DNA of 64,000 nucleotides from Dokdonia pacifica (GTDB lineage: Bacteria; Bacteroidota; Bacteroidia; Flavobacteriales; Flavobacteriaceae): the NCBI RefSeq assembly GCF_900188275.1, contig NZ_FZNY01000001.1:186001-250000 (forward strand), read 5' to 3'. A program made the translations under genes and the position numbers. Below, piece by piece: positions 37,719 through 46,677 of the stretch. The notes beneath the pieces are model-generated. The model was given only the letters and a program-made list of their open reading frames with translations. It was not told where the DNA came from and did no database searches. Within the stretch, counting starts at the first letter, position 1, and each line of letters begins with the position of its first letter.

Positions 37719-39164
37719 TTAGAATTTAAGTTCTGTAGCTGGTACTCCAAAGTAGAGTTCCAGTACTTTAATACGGAATATATAATCGTATTTTGATCGT
37801 GTTAATTCAACTTGTGCATTGTCATAACGTAGTTTAGACTGACTAAAGTCAAACGCATTTGTACGTCCTACGTCATATCTAAGTTTTGCGTATTCATAAG
37901 CTAGTTCTTGAGAAGTTAATGCCGCAATTGCAGCTTCATAACTCTCTTTTGCAGCCTTAGCATCTGTATACGCCTGGTAAACAGCAGACTCAAAATTAAG
38001 TCTAGCTTGTTCACTTTGAAACTCAGAACGTTTTACATTTACCTCACTTCTCTTAATATTATTACGCGTAGAGAATCCATTAAAAATAGGCACTGATAGT
38101 TGTACTCCATAAGAGATACCATCATTTAGATATAATTGCTCTATAAATGGTGTTGGATTTCCTTCTTGCAAAAGAATATTGGGCTGTGTGGTAAATACGG
38201 TTTGATTTGTTCCTTCTACAAAACCAATAGGAACATCTGTCGAAGGGTTATTTGGATCTACAGTTTGGCTAAATGTAGGTGCTCCTGACTCCCTTGTATT
38301 ATAATTAAAGAATCCATTTATTGTAGGATAAAGCGATGCTTTACTTAACTCTAGGTCTTTTTTGGCAATCGCTAGGTTTTGCTCAACAATTTTAAGATCA
38401 TAACGGCTTTCTTTTGCTTTTTCTAATAATACCTCTGGAGATGTATTTAATATCTCTTCTCCTAAAATATTATATTCAGTGTCTTCTATTTCAAAATTAT
38501 CATAATCATCAAACGCTAGTAACTGTGCTAGATTAATAAGTGAAATTTTAACAGCATTTTGCGCTGCAACAATACGTTGTCTTTCACTGGCATCTGTCGC
38601 TTTAATTTCTAACAAATCTCCACTCGGCAAAACACCTCCATCTACAAGTTCCTGTGTTCTTGACACTTGCTCTTTAGTCACTTGGTTTTGCGCAACAACC
38701 GTTTTAAGGTTTTCTTTATTTAATAATACCTGTAAATATGCTAATGCTACAGAAAGTGCTGTATCATCTTTGATTTTTGCAATATTATAATCGGCAGCTA
38801 TTCTTGAAAGCTCTGCTCTATCTAATGCTTTTTTATTTCTAAATCCATTAAAAATTCTTACTCCAGCAGTAATACTATAAGAGGAGTTACGCAACGTCTG
38901 TGTTTCTAAAACTCCCGTTGTAATATTTTGTGTAAGACCACTATTCCAGTTATTTGAAGCATTACCATTTAAAGTAGGTAAATAGTTCCCTATTGCATCT
39001 TTCTTTTCTATTGCTGCAGTTTCTTCATCTAACTGTGTTTGCTTTATGGTAATATTATTATCTAAAGCATATTGTACACACTCTTGCAGTGTCCATTTTT
39101 TATTTTGAGCAAATCCTGCTACAGAAATGAACAGACTAAAACATATAATGAATAATTTTCTCAT
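37719..39164 (-). CDS. TolC-family outer-membrane efflux protein
   Basis: This 481-residue outer-membrane channel has a signal peptide ending in AGFAQ and the family opening KKWTLQECVQYALDNNITIKQ. The internal structural repeat is visible: LDRAELSRIAADYNIAKIKDDTALSVALAYLQVLL in the first half and LNFESAVYQAYTDAKAAKESYEAAIAAL in the second. It would form the exit duct of the tripartite exporter encoded by the same operon. A 110-bp gap with one dispersed palindrome separates it from the upstream adaptor gene. Confidence 0.93.
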   Translation of the reverse strand: MRKLFIICFSLFISVAGFAQNKKWTLQECVQYALDNNITIKQTQLDEETAAIEKKDAIGNYLPTLNGNASNNWNSGLTQNITTGVLETQTLRNSSYSITAGVRIFNGFRNKKALDRAELSRIAADYNIAKIKDDTALSVALAYLQVLLNKENLKTVVAQNQVTKEQVSRTQELVDGGVLPSGDLLEIKATDASERQRIVAAQNAVKISLINLAQLLAFDDYDNFEIEDTEYNILGEEILNTSPEVLLEKAKESRYDLKIVEQNLAIAKKDLELSKASLYPTINGFFNYNTRESGAPTFSQTVDPNNPSTDVPIGFVEGTNQTVFTTQPNILLQEGNPTPFIEQLYLNDGISYGVQLSVPIFNGFSTRNNIKRSEVNVKRSEFQSEQARLNFESAVYQAYTDAKAAKESYEAAIAALTSQELAYEYAKLRYDVGRTNAFDFSQSKLRYDNAQVELTRSKYDYIFRIKVLELYFGVPATELKF

Positions 39165-39236
39165 AATATCGATTGATGTCCAATATGACTATTGAAACGT
39201 ATTTATGTTACAAAAAATGTTAATTAATTTTTATAC

Positions 39237-39250
39237 GCTTTCGCGAAAGC
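39237..39250. repeat. Dispersed palindrome between adaptor and TolC genes
   Basis: GCTTTCGCGAAAGC with left flank TTATAC and right flank GCATT; intergenic, 72 bp before the TolC start and 25 bp after the adaptor stop. Confidence 0.88.
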
Positions 39251-39275
39251 GCATTCAGACTGGATTTATATTTTA

Positions 39276-40442
39276 TTAACCACGTCCCCCAAATCCTTTT
39301 GGAGCTTTGATTTGATTCCAAATTTTAATCTTATCTTCCTTAGAAACCCCTCCTTTTACTTCTACAAATATACCATCACTAGTCCCAAGCTCTAAATCAC
39401 GACGCTCAAACTGCTGATCTCCTGTTTCTATTTCGACAAAAGGTTTTTTGGTTTTTGGATCATATTGTACTAAAGCTTCTTTAATCGCAAGTACTGAATC
39501 TGCTTTTGCTAAGATAATACTTGCATTAGCACTAAGTCCAGCTCTTATAAATGTAGTAGAATCTATCTTAGCCAAGGTTCCTTTAATTTCAAACTGTATC
39601 GCTCCATTTTCAGCTACTCCTTTAGGTGCAATGTAGTCTAGGGTCGCATCAAATTTCATGTCTTCAATAGCTCCTACAGTAATCTCAAGAGGCAATTCTT
39701 CTTTTATTTTACCCACTTCACTCTCATCTACTTTTCCTTCAAAAATCATTTTGTCTACATCAGCAAGAGTTGCAATGGTGGTTCCATCATTAAAGTTATT
39801 TGCCTCAATCACCTGATTCCCTGTTTTTACAGGAACGTCCAAAATCATTCCCGTAATAGTAGATCGTACTTGTGTTGTTGCCGCAGCACCAAGACCACTA
39901 GTCGTACCTGTTTTTATAATATCATAGTTTTGTAAAGCGCTCGTTAAGTTAACTTGCTCTTGCTTCACACGCTGATCTGCTTGGTTATATGCATTTTCAA
40001 TACCATCAAAATCATTGGCAGAGATCACCCCTTTATCAAACAAGGCCTTTTGGCGATTATAGATGCTTTTTTGATTTTCAAAAGCAAGTCTAGCTGTTTG
40101 TACTGCTGTACGAGCACTCGCTATATTGTTTTTTGCATTGGTAAGAGAAGAGGCATTAGGAACGACTTTAATTTTTGCAATAAGATCTCCTGCCTTAATT
40201 TGATCTCCTGCTTCTACATAGATTTCATCTATAATTCCAGAGATATTTGGCTTAATAAGCACTTCTTCTTTAGGAACAATACTACCTGTAGCGACTGTTT
40301 TTTTAACAATAGTCTTAGTGCTAGCTTGTTCTGTTTTATAAATAATAGGATCTTGTTTATCTTTTATCCAGATATAATATATTCCTACTAAAAACCCAAC
40401 TACGATTGTAAGTAGAATGATGATGGTTCCTGTTCGTTTCAT
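39276..40442 (-). CDS. Efflux periplasmic adaptor (HlyD/MacA-like), first copy
   Basis: This 388-residue membrane-fusion protein has an N-terminal anchor (TIIILLTIVVGFLVGIYYIW), a lipoyl-like domain (GIIDEIYVEAGDQIKAGDLIAKI) and an alpha-hairpin with repeated Ala/Gln-rich heptads. The C-terminal beta domains end KAPKGFGGRG. It lies 29 bp after the downstream permease gene, the position of MacA relative to MacB-type permeases, so it is the likelier primary partner of this ABC transporter. The second adaptor after TolC is a diverged paralogue. Confidence 0.9.
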   Translation of the reverse strand: MKRTGTIIILLTIVVGFLVGIYYIWIKDKQDPIIYKTEQASTKTIVKKTVATGSIVPKEEVLIKPNISGIIDEIYVEAGDQIKAGDLIAKIKVVPNASSLTNAKNNIASARTAVQTARLAFENQKSIYNRQKALFDKGVISANDFDGIENAYNQADQRVKQEQVNLTSALQNYDIIKTGTTSGLGAAATTQVRSTITGMILDVPVKTGNQVIEANNFNDGTTIATLADVDKMIFEGKVDESEVGKIKEELPLEITVGAIEDMKFDATLDYIAPKGVAENGAIQFEIKGTLAKIDSTTFIRAGLSANASIILAKADSVLAIKEALVQYDPKTKKPFVEIETGDQQFERRDLELGTSDGIFVEVKGGVSKEDKIKIWNQIKAPKGFGGRG

Positions 40443-40471
40443 AATAATGATTTGATTGTATACTTTTAATT

Positions 40472-41731
40472 TTATTCTATGCGTAATGCGTCTACTGGTT
40501 TCATCTGTGTCGCTCTTGTTGCAGGTATCAATCCCGCAAGAATCCCTGATAATAATAAGATGGTAAGCGCAATAAATATGACTCCTATATTTACAGATGG
40601 GTTTGCAAAGTTATCTACGGGACCCGATTGCGATAAGCCAAAATTCATAAGCCAAATTGCACTTGCCGCACAAGCAATTCCCCACATACCAGATAAAATA
40701 GTAAGTACTAAAGATTCTAATAATATTTGAGATTTTACATTCCATGGTGTAGCGCCAAGCGCTCTTCGAACTCCTATTTCTTTGGTACGTTCTTTCACAA
40801 CAATAAGCATAATATTACTCACCCCTATTGCTCCAGATAATAGCACAAGGCCTCCTACCACATAACCGACTAAACTAAGTATAGAAAATAACCCCATAAG
40901 TCTTCCAAATTCTTCAGCAAGATCAAAGTGTCCAATAGCGCGATCATCATCAGGATGAACAGTACGTTGTTCTTTCATAATGTCAAAAACACGCTGTTTA
41001 ACATTGGTTATTTGTGTATGATCATGTGCCGTTATTGCCATCCAACCCACATTATCTGCTCTATTAAAGGCTTGAGCAAACGTAGTAAAGGGAACAAAAA
41101 TAGTATTTGCTTCTTCTTCCTGATCGCCATTACTTTTCGGATTTTTAAAAGTTCCTACAACCAAAAAATTAATTCCATTTATTTTAATATAAGTACCTAT
41201 AGGTTCTTCATCTATATCATAGAGTCCTTTTACAACATCTACTCCAATAACAGCTACTTTTCTTTTATCTCCTATATCTGAATAGCTAATAAAACGTCCC
41301 GCAGTAATGTCCATAGGTTGCTGCTTGATGAATTCTGGATAATCTCCATATACATTATAAGCTCCTGTTTTTTCATTACGAGTTACATTATTAGATCCTC
41401 TAAATCCTCCCAGTTGATTACGAGGAGAGACATATTTAAGTTCAGGCACTTGATCTTTTAACACTTCAACATCTTCTAACTTAAAACTAAAGAACCGTCC
41501 TTTAGGCAATCCTTTATAAGGTTTTGAAGTACCCTGAGACCACATAAACATAGAGTTTGTAGCAAAATCTCCAAAATCTGCTCCAACACCATTACGTAAT
41601 CCATTTGTTAATGCTAGCAAAAGCACCAATATGAATATTCCCCAGAAAACACCAAAGGCTGTCAATAAGGTTCTAAACCTATTTGCATTCATTGCCTCCA
41701 ATATTTCTGCCCAGCGATCTCTATTAAACAT
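40472..41731 (-). CDS. MacB-type ABC transporter permease (second)
   Basis: This 419-residue permease has the MacB/FtsX layout. One N-terminal membrane helix (TAFGVFWGIFILVLLLALTNGLRNG) is followed by a large periplasmic MacB_PCD domain (about 45-280). Three C-terminal helices follow, with SNIMLIVVKERTKEIGVRRALGAT, the signature of the family. It lacks its own ATPase domain, so it works with the separate ATPase. It pairs with the permease upstream to form a heterodimer, which is inferred from the tandem genes. Confidence 0.92.
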   Translation of the reverse strand: MFNRDRWAEILEAMNANRFRTLLTAFGVFWGIFILVLLLALTNGLRNGVGADFGDFATNSMFMWSQGTSKPYKGLPKGRFFSFKLEDVEVLKDQVPELKYVSPRNQLGGFRGSNNVTRNEKTGAYNVYGDYPEFIKQQPMDITAGRFISYSDIGDKRKVAVIGVDVVKGLYDIDEEPIGTYIKINGINFLVVGTFKNPKSNGDQEEEANTIFVPFTTFAQAFNRADNVGWMAITAHDHTQITNVKQRVFDIMKEQRTVHPDDDRAIGHFDLAEEFGRLMGLFSILSLVGYVVGGLVLLSGAIGVSNIMLIVVKERTKEIGVRRALGATPWNVKSQILLESLVLTILSGMWGIACAASAIWLMNFGLSQSGPVDNFANPSVNIGVIFIALTILLLSGILAGLIPATRATQMKPVDALRIE

Positions 41732-41767
41732 ATTTATATAGGTTTAGGATTATGCCTTTTATAGATA

Positions 41768-43012
41768 TTATTCATCTCGCAAGGCTTCTATGGGTTTAAT
41801 ATTTGCTGCTCTTCTTGCCGGAATATATCCTGCAACAGCACCTGATAGTATCAGAATTAGTACTGTGCTTACAGCTGTTGTAAAGTTTACTTGAGGTGAT
41901 TTTATAAAATCACTATCTATAAGTGGACTTACAGCTTCTAAAAGAGCAACTCCTGCAAATAGTCCTGTAAATCCTGCTATTGCTGTAATAAAAACAGATT
42001 CCTGAAGAATCATTCCAACGATAGAGCTTGGTAAAGCTCCTAGTGCTTTTCGCACTCCTATTTCTTTAGTACGTTCTTTAACGATAATGAGCATAATATT
42101 ACTTACACCTACCACTCCAGCTACTATTGTAAATATTCCTATGACCCAAAATACCAATCTCATTGTATCTATAAGTCCATATATTTGCTGTGCTTCTTCT
42201 AAGTTATAAAAAACGCGAACTGCGCTTCGGTCATCTGGAGCAATACTATATCTGGATTTTATTTCTTTTTCTATACCATCACTCACCGCTGCCGATAATG
42301 CCACTGCTTCGTCAAAATTATCACTCATTTTAACTGTATAAGCGACAGATCTTAACTTATCTCCTGCATTAAAAACTCTTTGAGCAGTTGAAATAGGTAT
42401 AAAAATACGTTGTTCTTCTCGCTCTCCTCCTGGATCTGTAAATACTCCTGCGACTATAAAATTAATTCCTGTAATTTTTATTGTCTTTCCTACCGCTTCT
42501 TCTGTTTTAAATAATTCTTGCTTGACCTTATTTCCAATAATAGCAACTTTAACACCTTCATCAATATCATTTTGATTTAGAAATCGTCCAGAAGTCAACG
42601 ATGCATTTTCTATAAATTGTTGTCCTGGATTTGCACCTTCTATTCGATAGTTACCAAATTCATTTTTATAGTTTACTCGTCCTCCCCATATATTATACAA
42701 TGCTGTTTTATGTTCTATTTCATCTTCAAATTTTGTATTGATGGTTTCATAATCTGAATTATGCAGCTGTATACGACGGCCTGGATTAAGACCTTTATAC
42801 TCTTTTGTTGTCACATTAGTCCAAACGCTAATCCTGCTCTCTGCATCTTGCGCAAACTGTAATTTTACTCCTTTTTGAATACCGCTACTAAAACCAAGAA
42901 GAATGACTAAAATAAAAATTCCAGATGCTACTGAAAGCCCCGTTAAAAAAGTACGTAGTTTGTTCTTTCCAATAGTTTCAAAAATCTCTTGCCAGCGTTC
43001 TATATCAAACAT
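41768..43012 (-). CDS. MacB-type ABC transporter permease (first)
   Basis: This 414-residue permease is a paralogue of the next gene: N-terminal helix FLTGLSVASGIFILVILLGFSSGIQ, periplasmic MacB_PCD domain, and the C-terminal SNIMLIIVKERTKEIGVRKALGALPSS block with three helices. It begins inside the 3' end of the ATPase gene (8-nt overlap), so the two are translationally coupled. Both permeases open FDIERWQEIFE / FNRDRWAEILE. Confidence 0.92.
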   Translation of the reverse strand: MFDIERWQEIFETIGKNKLRTFLTGLSVASGIFILVILLGFSSGIQKGVKLQFAQDAESRISVWTNVTTKEYKGLNPGRRIQLHNSDYETINTKFEDEIEHKTALYNIWGGRVNYKNEFGNYRIEGANPGQQFIENASLTSGRFLNQNDIDEGVKVAIIGNKVKQELFKTEEAVGKTIKITGINFIVAGVFTDPGGEREEQRIFIPISTAQRVFNAGDKLRSVAYTVKMSDNFDEAVALSAAVSDGIEKEIKSRYSIAPDDRSAVRVFYNLEEAQQIYGLIDTMRLVFWVIGIFTIVAGVVGVSNIMLIIVKERTKEIGVRKALGALPSSIVGMILQESVFITAIAGFTGLFAGVALLEAVSPLIDSDFIKSPQVNFTTAVSTVLILILSGAVAGYIPARRAANIKPIEALRDE

Positions 43013-43706
43013 GAGCTTTAGCTAGTATTTGGTTTACAGGCCTATCATCTATAATACGACCATCTTTAAGGTTTACGATACGTTTGGTCATCTCTGCAAT
43101 ATCAGGTTCGTGTGTTACAACAAGTATTGTTTTACCCTCTTCGTTAATTCCCTGTATAAGTTCCATTACTTCATACGAAGTCTTTGTGTCTAATGCTCCA
43201 GTTGGCTCATCGGCAAGTAATACTTTAGGATCACTTGCTAGCGCTCTCGCTATGGCTACACGTTGCTTTTGTCCTCCAGAAAGCTCACTAGGCAAGTGAG
43301 TAGCCCAGTCTGCAAGTCCTACTTTTTCTAGGTAGTGCAACGCTTTATCTGTACGTTCTTTACGTTTTATTCCTTGATAATACAATGGCATAGATACATT
43401 GTCTAATGCATTTTTATAATTAATAAGGTTAAATGATTGAAAAATAAACCCAAGAAATTTATTACGGTATTGAGCAGCTACTTTCTCATTAAGGTTTTTA
43501 ATAGACACATTATCTAATGTATATGATCCAAGATCTGCTTCATCTAACATCCCGAGTATATTAAGCAACGTAGATTTACCAGAACCAGAAGATCCCATAA
43601 TAGAGACCAACTCGCCTTCTTTTACGTTAAAGTCAATACCTTTTAATACGTGGAGTGAGTTACTCCCCATTTGATAGGATTTATGCAAATCTTTAATTTG
43701 AATCAT
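43005..43706 (-). CDS. ABC transporter ATP-binding protein (MacB/LolD type)
   Basis: This ATPase drives the two permeases. It has Walker A GSSGSGKST (Lys44), the Q-loop FIFQSFNLI, signature LSGGQKQR, Walker B VLLADEPTGALD and the switch His in VTHEP. I start it at the ATG at 43706 (MIQIKDLHKSYQMG), the usual beginning of this family, giving 233 residues; a GTG at 43715 would add three. It is the first gene of the minus-strand operon ATPase, permease, permease, adaptor, TolC, adaptor, tsaB. The 186 bp upstream (43707-43892) show only a weak promoter-like CAATATTA. Confidence 0.93.
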   Translation of the reverse strand: MIQIKDLHKSYQMGSNSLHVLKGIDFNVKEGELVSIMGSSGSGKSTLLNILGMLDEADLGSYTLDNVSIKNLNEKVAAQYRNKFLGFIFQSFNLINYKNALDNVSMPLYYQGIKRKERTDKALHYLEKVGLADWATHLPSELSGGQKQRVAIARALASDPKVLLADEPTGALDTKTSYEVMELIQGINEEGKTILVVTHEPDIAEMTKRIVNLKDGRIIDDRPVNQILAKAHV

Positions 43707-43892
43707 GGACGACACTTTAATTGCACAATATTAGTAATGAAAAGCTAAAATTGTGTGAAATTGATGTTAATACCTCTATTTATAGGGATTCTCCTTACAA
43801 AAGAAAAATAGCAACTCATGAAATATTGGTATGAATACATCTCAGAAGTAAAGACTACACTCTGAAAATGATGTTACAGTAATCCTCAATTA

Positions 43893-44174
43893 TTATTCTA
43901 AAAAAGAATCTTCAACATTAGCCTCTTTATCCTTTTTTCTTGACTTGTAAATAAAATAAAAGACGCCTCCCACTAGAATGTAGGGAATGACCATAAGATA
44001 TTTAATTCCATTATTAATGCCCTTGGCAGTACTATTATCTTCTTCAGATTCTAAAACTGCACGGCACATAGCACATTGCGTTGTTAATGCAGGAGAAGGT
44101 GTTACTGTTTCTGCTTTCGCGAAAGCGGAAACAAAAACCATAAAAACAATAATGATACTTTTTTTAGTTTTCAT
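43893..44174 (-). CDS. Small secreted membrane protein with CxxC, cytochrome-oxidase-linked
   Basis: This 93-residue protein has a signal peptide (residues 1-21), then a short periplasmic segment with a CxxC pair (QCAMCRAVLESEED, Cys34 and Cys37), one membrane helix (YLMVIPYILVGGVFYFIY) and a charged tail. I do not recognise a named family. Its position 6 bp after DUF420 and SCO genes suggests a copper or redox role in cytochrome oxidase assembly (inference). The end of the signal peptide, AFAKA, is encoded by a dispersed palindrome copy, and AKA before Glu22 forms the likely signal-peptidase site. Confidence 0.7.
   Translation of the reverse strand: MKTKKSIIIVFMVFVSAFAKAETVTPSPALTTQCAMCRAVLESEEDNSTAKGINNGIKYLMVIPYILVGGVFYFIYKSRKKDKEANVEDSFLE
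44113..44126. repeat. Dispersed palindrome inside the small CxxC protein gene
   Basis: A perfect GCTTTCGCGAAAGC, read in frame as Ala-Phe-Ala-Lys-Ala (residues 17-21) at the predicted signal-peptide cleavage site. Confidence 0.9.
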
Positions 44175-44180
44175 ATGATT

Positions 44181-44729
44181 TTAATGCACATAATAGGGTG
44201 AAATCATAAGATAGACAACAACACCCGTAACAGCTACATATAGCCAAATTGGGAATGTGATTTTAGCTAGTTTTTTATGTTTATCAAAACGTTCTGCTAG
44301 AGCTCTTACATAGGTAAAAAGCACTAATGGAATGATCGCAATAGAGAGGACAATATGCGTGATCAAGATAAAGAAATACAAATACCTAATACTCCCTTCT
44401 CCTCCATAGGGTGTTGAATCTGAGGTCATATGATACGCTACATACATCACCAAAAACAATACTGAAAGGAGTATCGCAAACTTCATGAGTCGTTCATGCA
44501 TTTTACGATTCCCTTTTTTAATCTGGAGTACTGCTAGTACTAACACGACAGCTGTTAATCCATTAATAGTAGCATATACAGGAGGTAAAAAAGTAAGTGG
44601 CTCTACATCAAAACCATAATCCTTAAGCTTCACACCAAATAAAGCCGCTACTGCTAATGGAATTACAATAGACAATACTACGATCCATTTTTGATATTTC
44701 TTTTCGGTATCTGAAAGATGTGTACTCAT
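44181..44729 (-). CDS. DUF420 membrane protein (CtaM-like)
   Basis: This 182-residue protein has four to five membrane helices. The family core is INGLTAVVLVLAVLQIKKGNRKMHERLMKFAILLSVLFLVMYVAYHMT, followed by LYFFILITHIVLSIAIIPLVLFTYVRAL. DUF420 proteins (CtaM in Firmicutes) are needed for cytochrome oxidase maturation. Its ATG shares a base with the stop of the SCO gene (TAATG). Confidence 0.88.
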   Translation of the reverse strand: MSTHLSDTEKKYQKWIVVLSIVIPLAVAALFGVKLKDYGFDVEPLTFLPPVYATINGLTAVVLVLAVLQIKKGNRKMHERLMKFAILLSVLFLVMYVAYHMTSDSTPYGGEGSIRYLYFFILITHIVLSIAIIPLVLFTYVRALAERFDKHKKLAKITFPIWLYVAVTGVVVYLMISPYYVH

Positions 44730-45466
44730 TATTTTTCTAATAATTTTTTAATGTCTTCTATAAGTATATCAATTTCTGGCACTTCTTCTCCTTCTCCTAC
44801 AGTAGCATCCATAGGCACAGAACCTCTATAATAAGGTTTAGGATTTCCATAGTCATCAGGACGAGATCGTATAAATCCATTTTGATCTATTAATGCAAAA
44901 AGCCCTGAGTGATACAATCCATTATCTAAATCATCTTCGGTATTTGTTGGAAGATAGAAACCTTCATTAGAAAGTTTTAATATATCTGATCTATCACCCG
45001 TCATAAAGTGCCAGTTTGGATTGGTCACTCCATAATCTGCTGCATATTTTTTCAACACTTCAGGAGTATCGTGTTCAGGATCTATAGAAAAAGAAGCTAT
45101 TCCAAAATTAGGATTCCCTTCATACATCTTTGCGATAGCTTGCAAATTGTGATTCATAGGAATACATATATCTGTGCATCTTGTAAAGAAAAACTCTACA
45201 AGAAAAACCTTCCCTCTATAATCTTTATCAGAAATGGTATCGTTATTCTGATCTACAAACTCAAATTCTGGGACTTTTCTGTCTTTTTTATTTATAGTAA
45301 TGTAAAGAAGTTCATCTTCATTTGTTTCTTGAGTTCCTCCAACAGCATGCATACGACCTCCTCTTACCACATCATCATTTGCAAACCTTCTAAAAATTTT
45401 AGGAATAAAAATAATTCCAAAAATGAGCACAATAAATGCAATCCCTATATAAGTATTCTTACGCAT
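44729..45466 (-). CDS. SCO1/SenC-family copper chaperone
   Basis: This 245-residue protein is anchored by an N-terminal helix (IGIAFIVLIFGIIFIP). Its thioredoxin-like domain has the copper-binding CTDIC (Cys97, Cys101) and the third ligand His186 in GLYHSGLFALID. SCO proteins deliver copper to the CuA site of cytochrome oxidase subunit II. It lies between a Cys-less SCO-like gene and DUF420, with TAATG overlaps on both sides. Confidence 0.93.
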   Translation of the reverse strand: MRKNTYIGIAFIVLIFGIIFIPKIFRRFANDDVVRGGRMHAVGGTQETNEDELLYITINKKDRKVPEFEFVDQNNDTISDKDYRGKVFLVEFFFTRCTDICIPMNHNLQAIAKMYEGNPNFGIASFSIDPEHDTPEVLKKYAADYGVTNPNWHFMTGDRSDILKLSNEGFYLPTNTEDDLDNGLYHSGLFALIDQNGFIRSRPDDYGNPKPYYRGSVPMDATVGEGEEVPEIDILIEDIKKLLEK

Positions 45467-46152
45467 TATTTTTTCTCTCTACGTTGTTCTATTTTATCAC
45501 TAGCATTATTGTTTTTCTTTAATGCTAGTCTATATTCTGCTAAAATGATTTTGATATCATCCTTCATGTAACCCATTTCTACAGCTTGTGTCATATCATA
45601 GCCATATCCGTTAGGTTTTTTATCTTCATGTCCAGATCGTAACGCTAGCGCTCTATCTATTATAAACACATTAGGGTGACTACCATTAGGAGATAAACTT
45701 AACGTTGTTCCTAAGCTTTCAAAATGCTTTGTAGCCTGCTCTTTAGAGGCTTGCACAAAACGTATTTTTTTAACGTCAAAAATTCTACCCAACTCAATTT
45801 TTAAGTCATTAATCACCTGCTCACTTCCTGGAGACACAAAAAGGATCATTTGAAAATCTTCATATTTCAAAAAATACTTATAGATCATCAAATTAAGGTT
45901 TGCAGTATACCCTATGTTCGAAGTGAGATTATCGCCTAAATATCCTACTATAGAAACATGATCCTTTAAAGTTAAAGGCGTGTCTGAAGAATAATTAGCT
46001 GTTTTAATTTCTCGATTAGTTACCGTTGATATATCAACTACTTTTCCTGTAATAATAGGCAGTTTTGCAAAATTATATATCCCTGAAGAGAAAAATAAAT
46101 AAGCCACAATGGGCAGAACAAAAAGTGCAATAAGCACTAATTTCTTTTTCAT
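45466..46152 (-). CDS. SCO-like membrane-anchored protein without the copper-binding cysteines
   Basis: This 228-residue protein has an N-terminal membrane helix (LVLIALFVLPIVAYLFFSSGIY) and a probable thioredoxin-like fold: VSIVGYLGDN where a SCO protein has its first strand, then FQMILFVSPGSEQ, and HPNVFIIDRALALRSGHED resembling the SCO segment around FALIDQNGFIRSR. No CxxxC is present; in fact no cysteine is seen at all. Its place as the first gene of the SCO-DUF420 operon suggests an accessory role in oxidase assembly. Assignment to the SCO fold is inference. Confidence 0.6.
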   Translation of the reverse strand: MKKKLVLIALFVLPIVAYLFFSSGIYNFAKLPIITGKVVDISTVTNREIKTANYSSDTPLTLKDHVSIVGYLGDNLTSNIGYTANLNLMIYKYFLKYEDFQMILFVSPGSEQVINDLKIELGRIFDVKKIRFVQASKEQATKHFESLGTTLSLSPNGSHPNVFIIDRALALRSGHEDKKPNGYGYDMTQAVEMGYMKDDIKIILAEYRLALKKNNNASDKIEQRREKK

Positions 46153-46221
46153 AGTACTTTCTTTTGTAACACGTATACACTTTAATATACTTAATTAGAA
46201 GCAAGCATTAAGTGTAGTGCT

Positions 46222-46248
46222 AAAAAAAGCGGTTATAAACCGCTTTTC
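46222..46248 (-). terminator. Terminator of the coxIII/coxIV operon
   Basis: The stem GCGGTT / AACCGC with loop ATA is followed on the minus strand by seven T. It lies 13 bp beyond the subunit IV stop. Confidence 0.85.
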
Positions 46249-46260
46249 AATTATATTATA

Positions 46261-46644
46261 TTAAAAATCCCAGCTTTGGAATCCTGTATCGTATACGTTA
46301 AAAATATAGTCTCCTTCTGTTAGTAAGATAAAGACTAAGTATAATATTAAGAATACTCCAGTCCAAACTACAGCTCTACGTAATCCTTTTACTTCATCAC
46401 GCATGTGCATAAAGTCCCAAGTAATGTAGTATGCTTTAAAAATGGTTAGGATAATGAAAATCCAGTTAAGGAGTTTCATTCTTATAAATGTGTTTTCAGT
46501 AAGAGATTCTGGTTTATAAATACCTAAAACAACTTCAACTGCAGTTACAATAGAAAGTACAATAAGTACTCCCCAAATTTTTGTTACGTTAGACTTAAAT
46601 TTTAAAAGCCCTCTAAATATTTCTAATTTATGTTCGTGTGCCAT
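46261..46644 (-). CDS. Cytochrome c oxidase subunit IV family protein
   Basis: This 127-residue protein has three membrane helices: KIWGVLIVLSIVTAVEVVLGIY, LLNWIFIILTIFKAYYITWDFMHM and AVVWTGVFLILYLVFILL. The motif KAYYITWDFMHMRDE is typical of prokaryotic COX4 proteins. It lies 33 bp after the subunit III gene and is followed by a terminator. Confidence 0.87.
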   Translation of the reverse strand: MAHEHKLEIFRGLLKFKSNVTKIWGVLIVLSIVTAVEVVLGIYKPESLTENTFIRMKLLNWIFIILTIFKAYYITWDFMHMRDEVKGLRRAVVWTGVFLILYLVFILLTEGDYIFNVYDTGFQSWDF

Positions 46645-46677
46645 AGCTTAACAACTAAATTCTGATACTTATTATAA

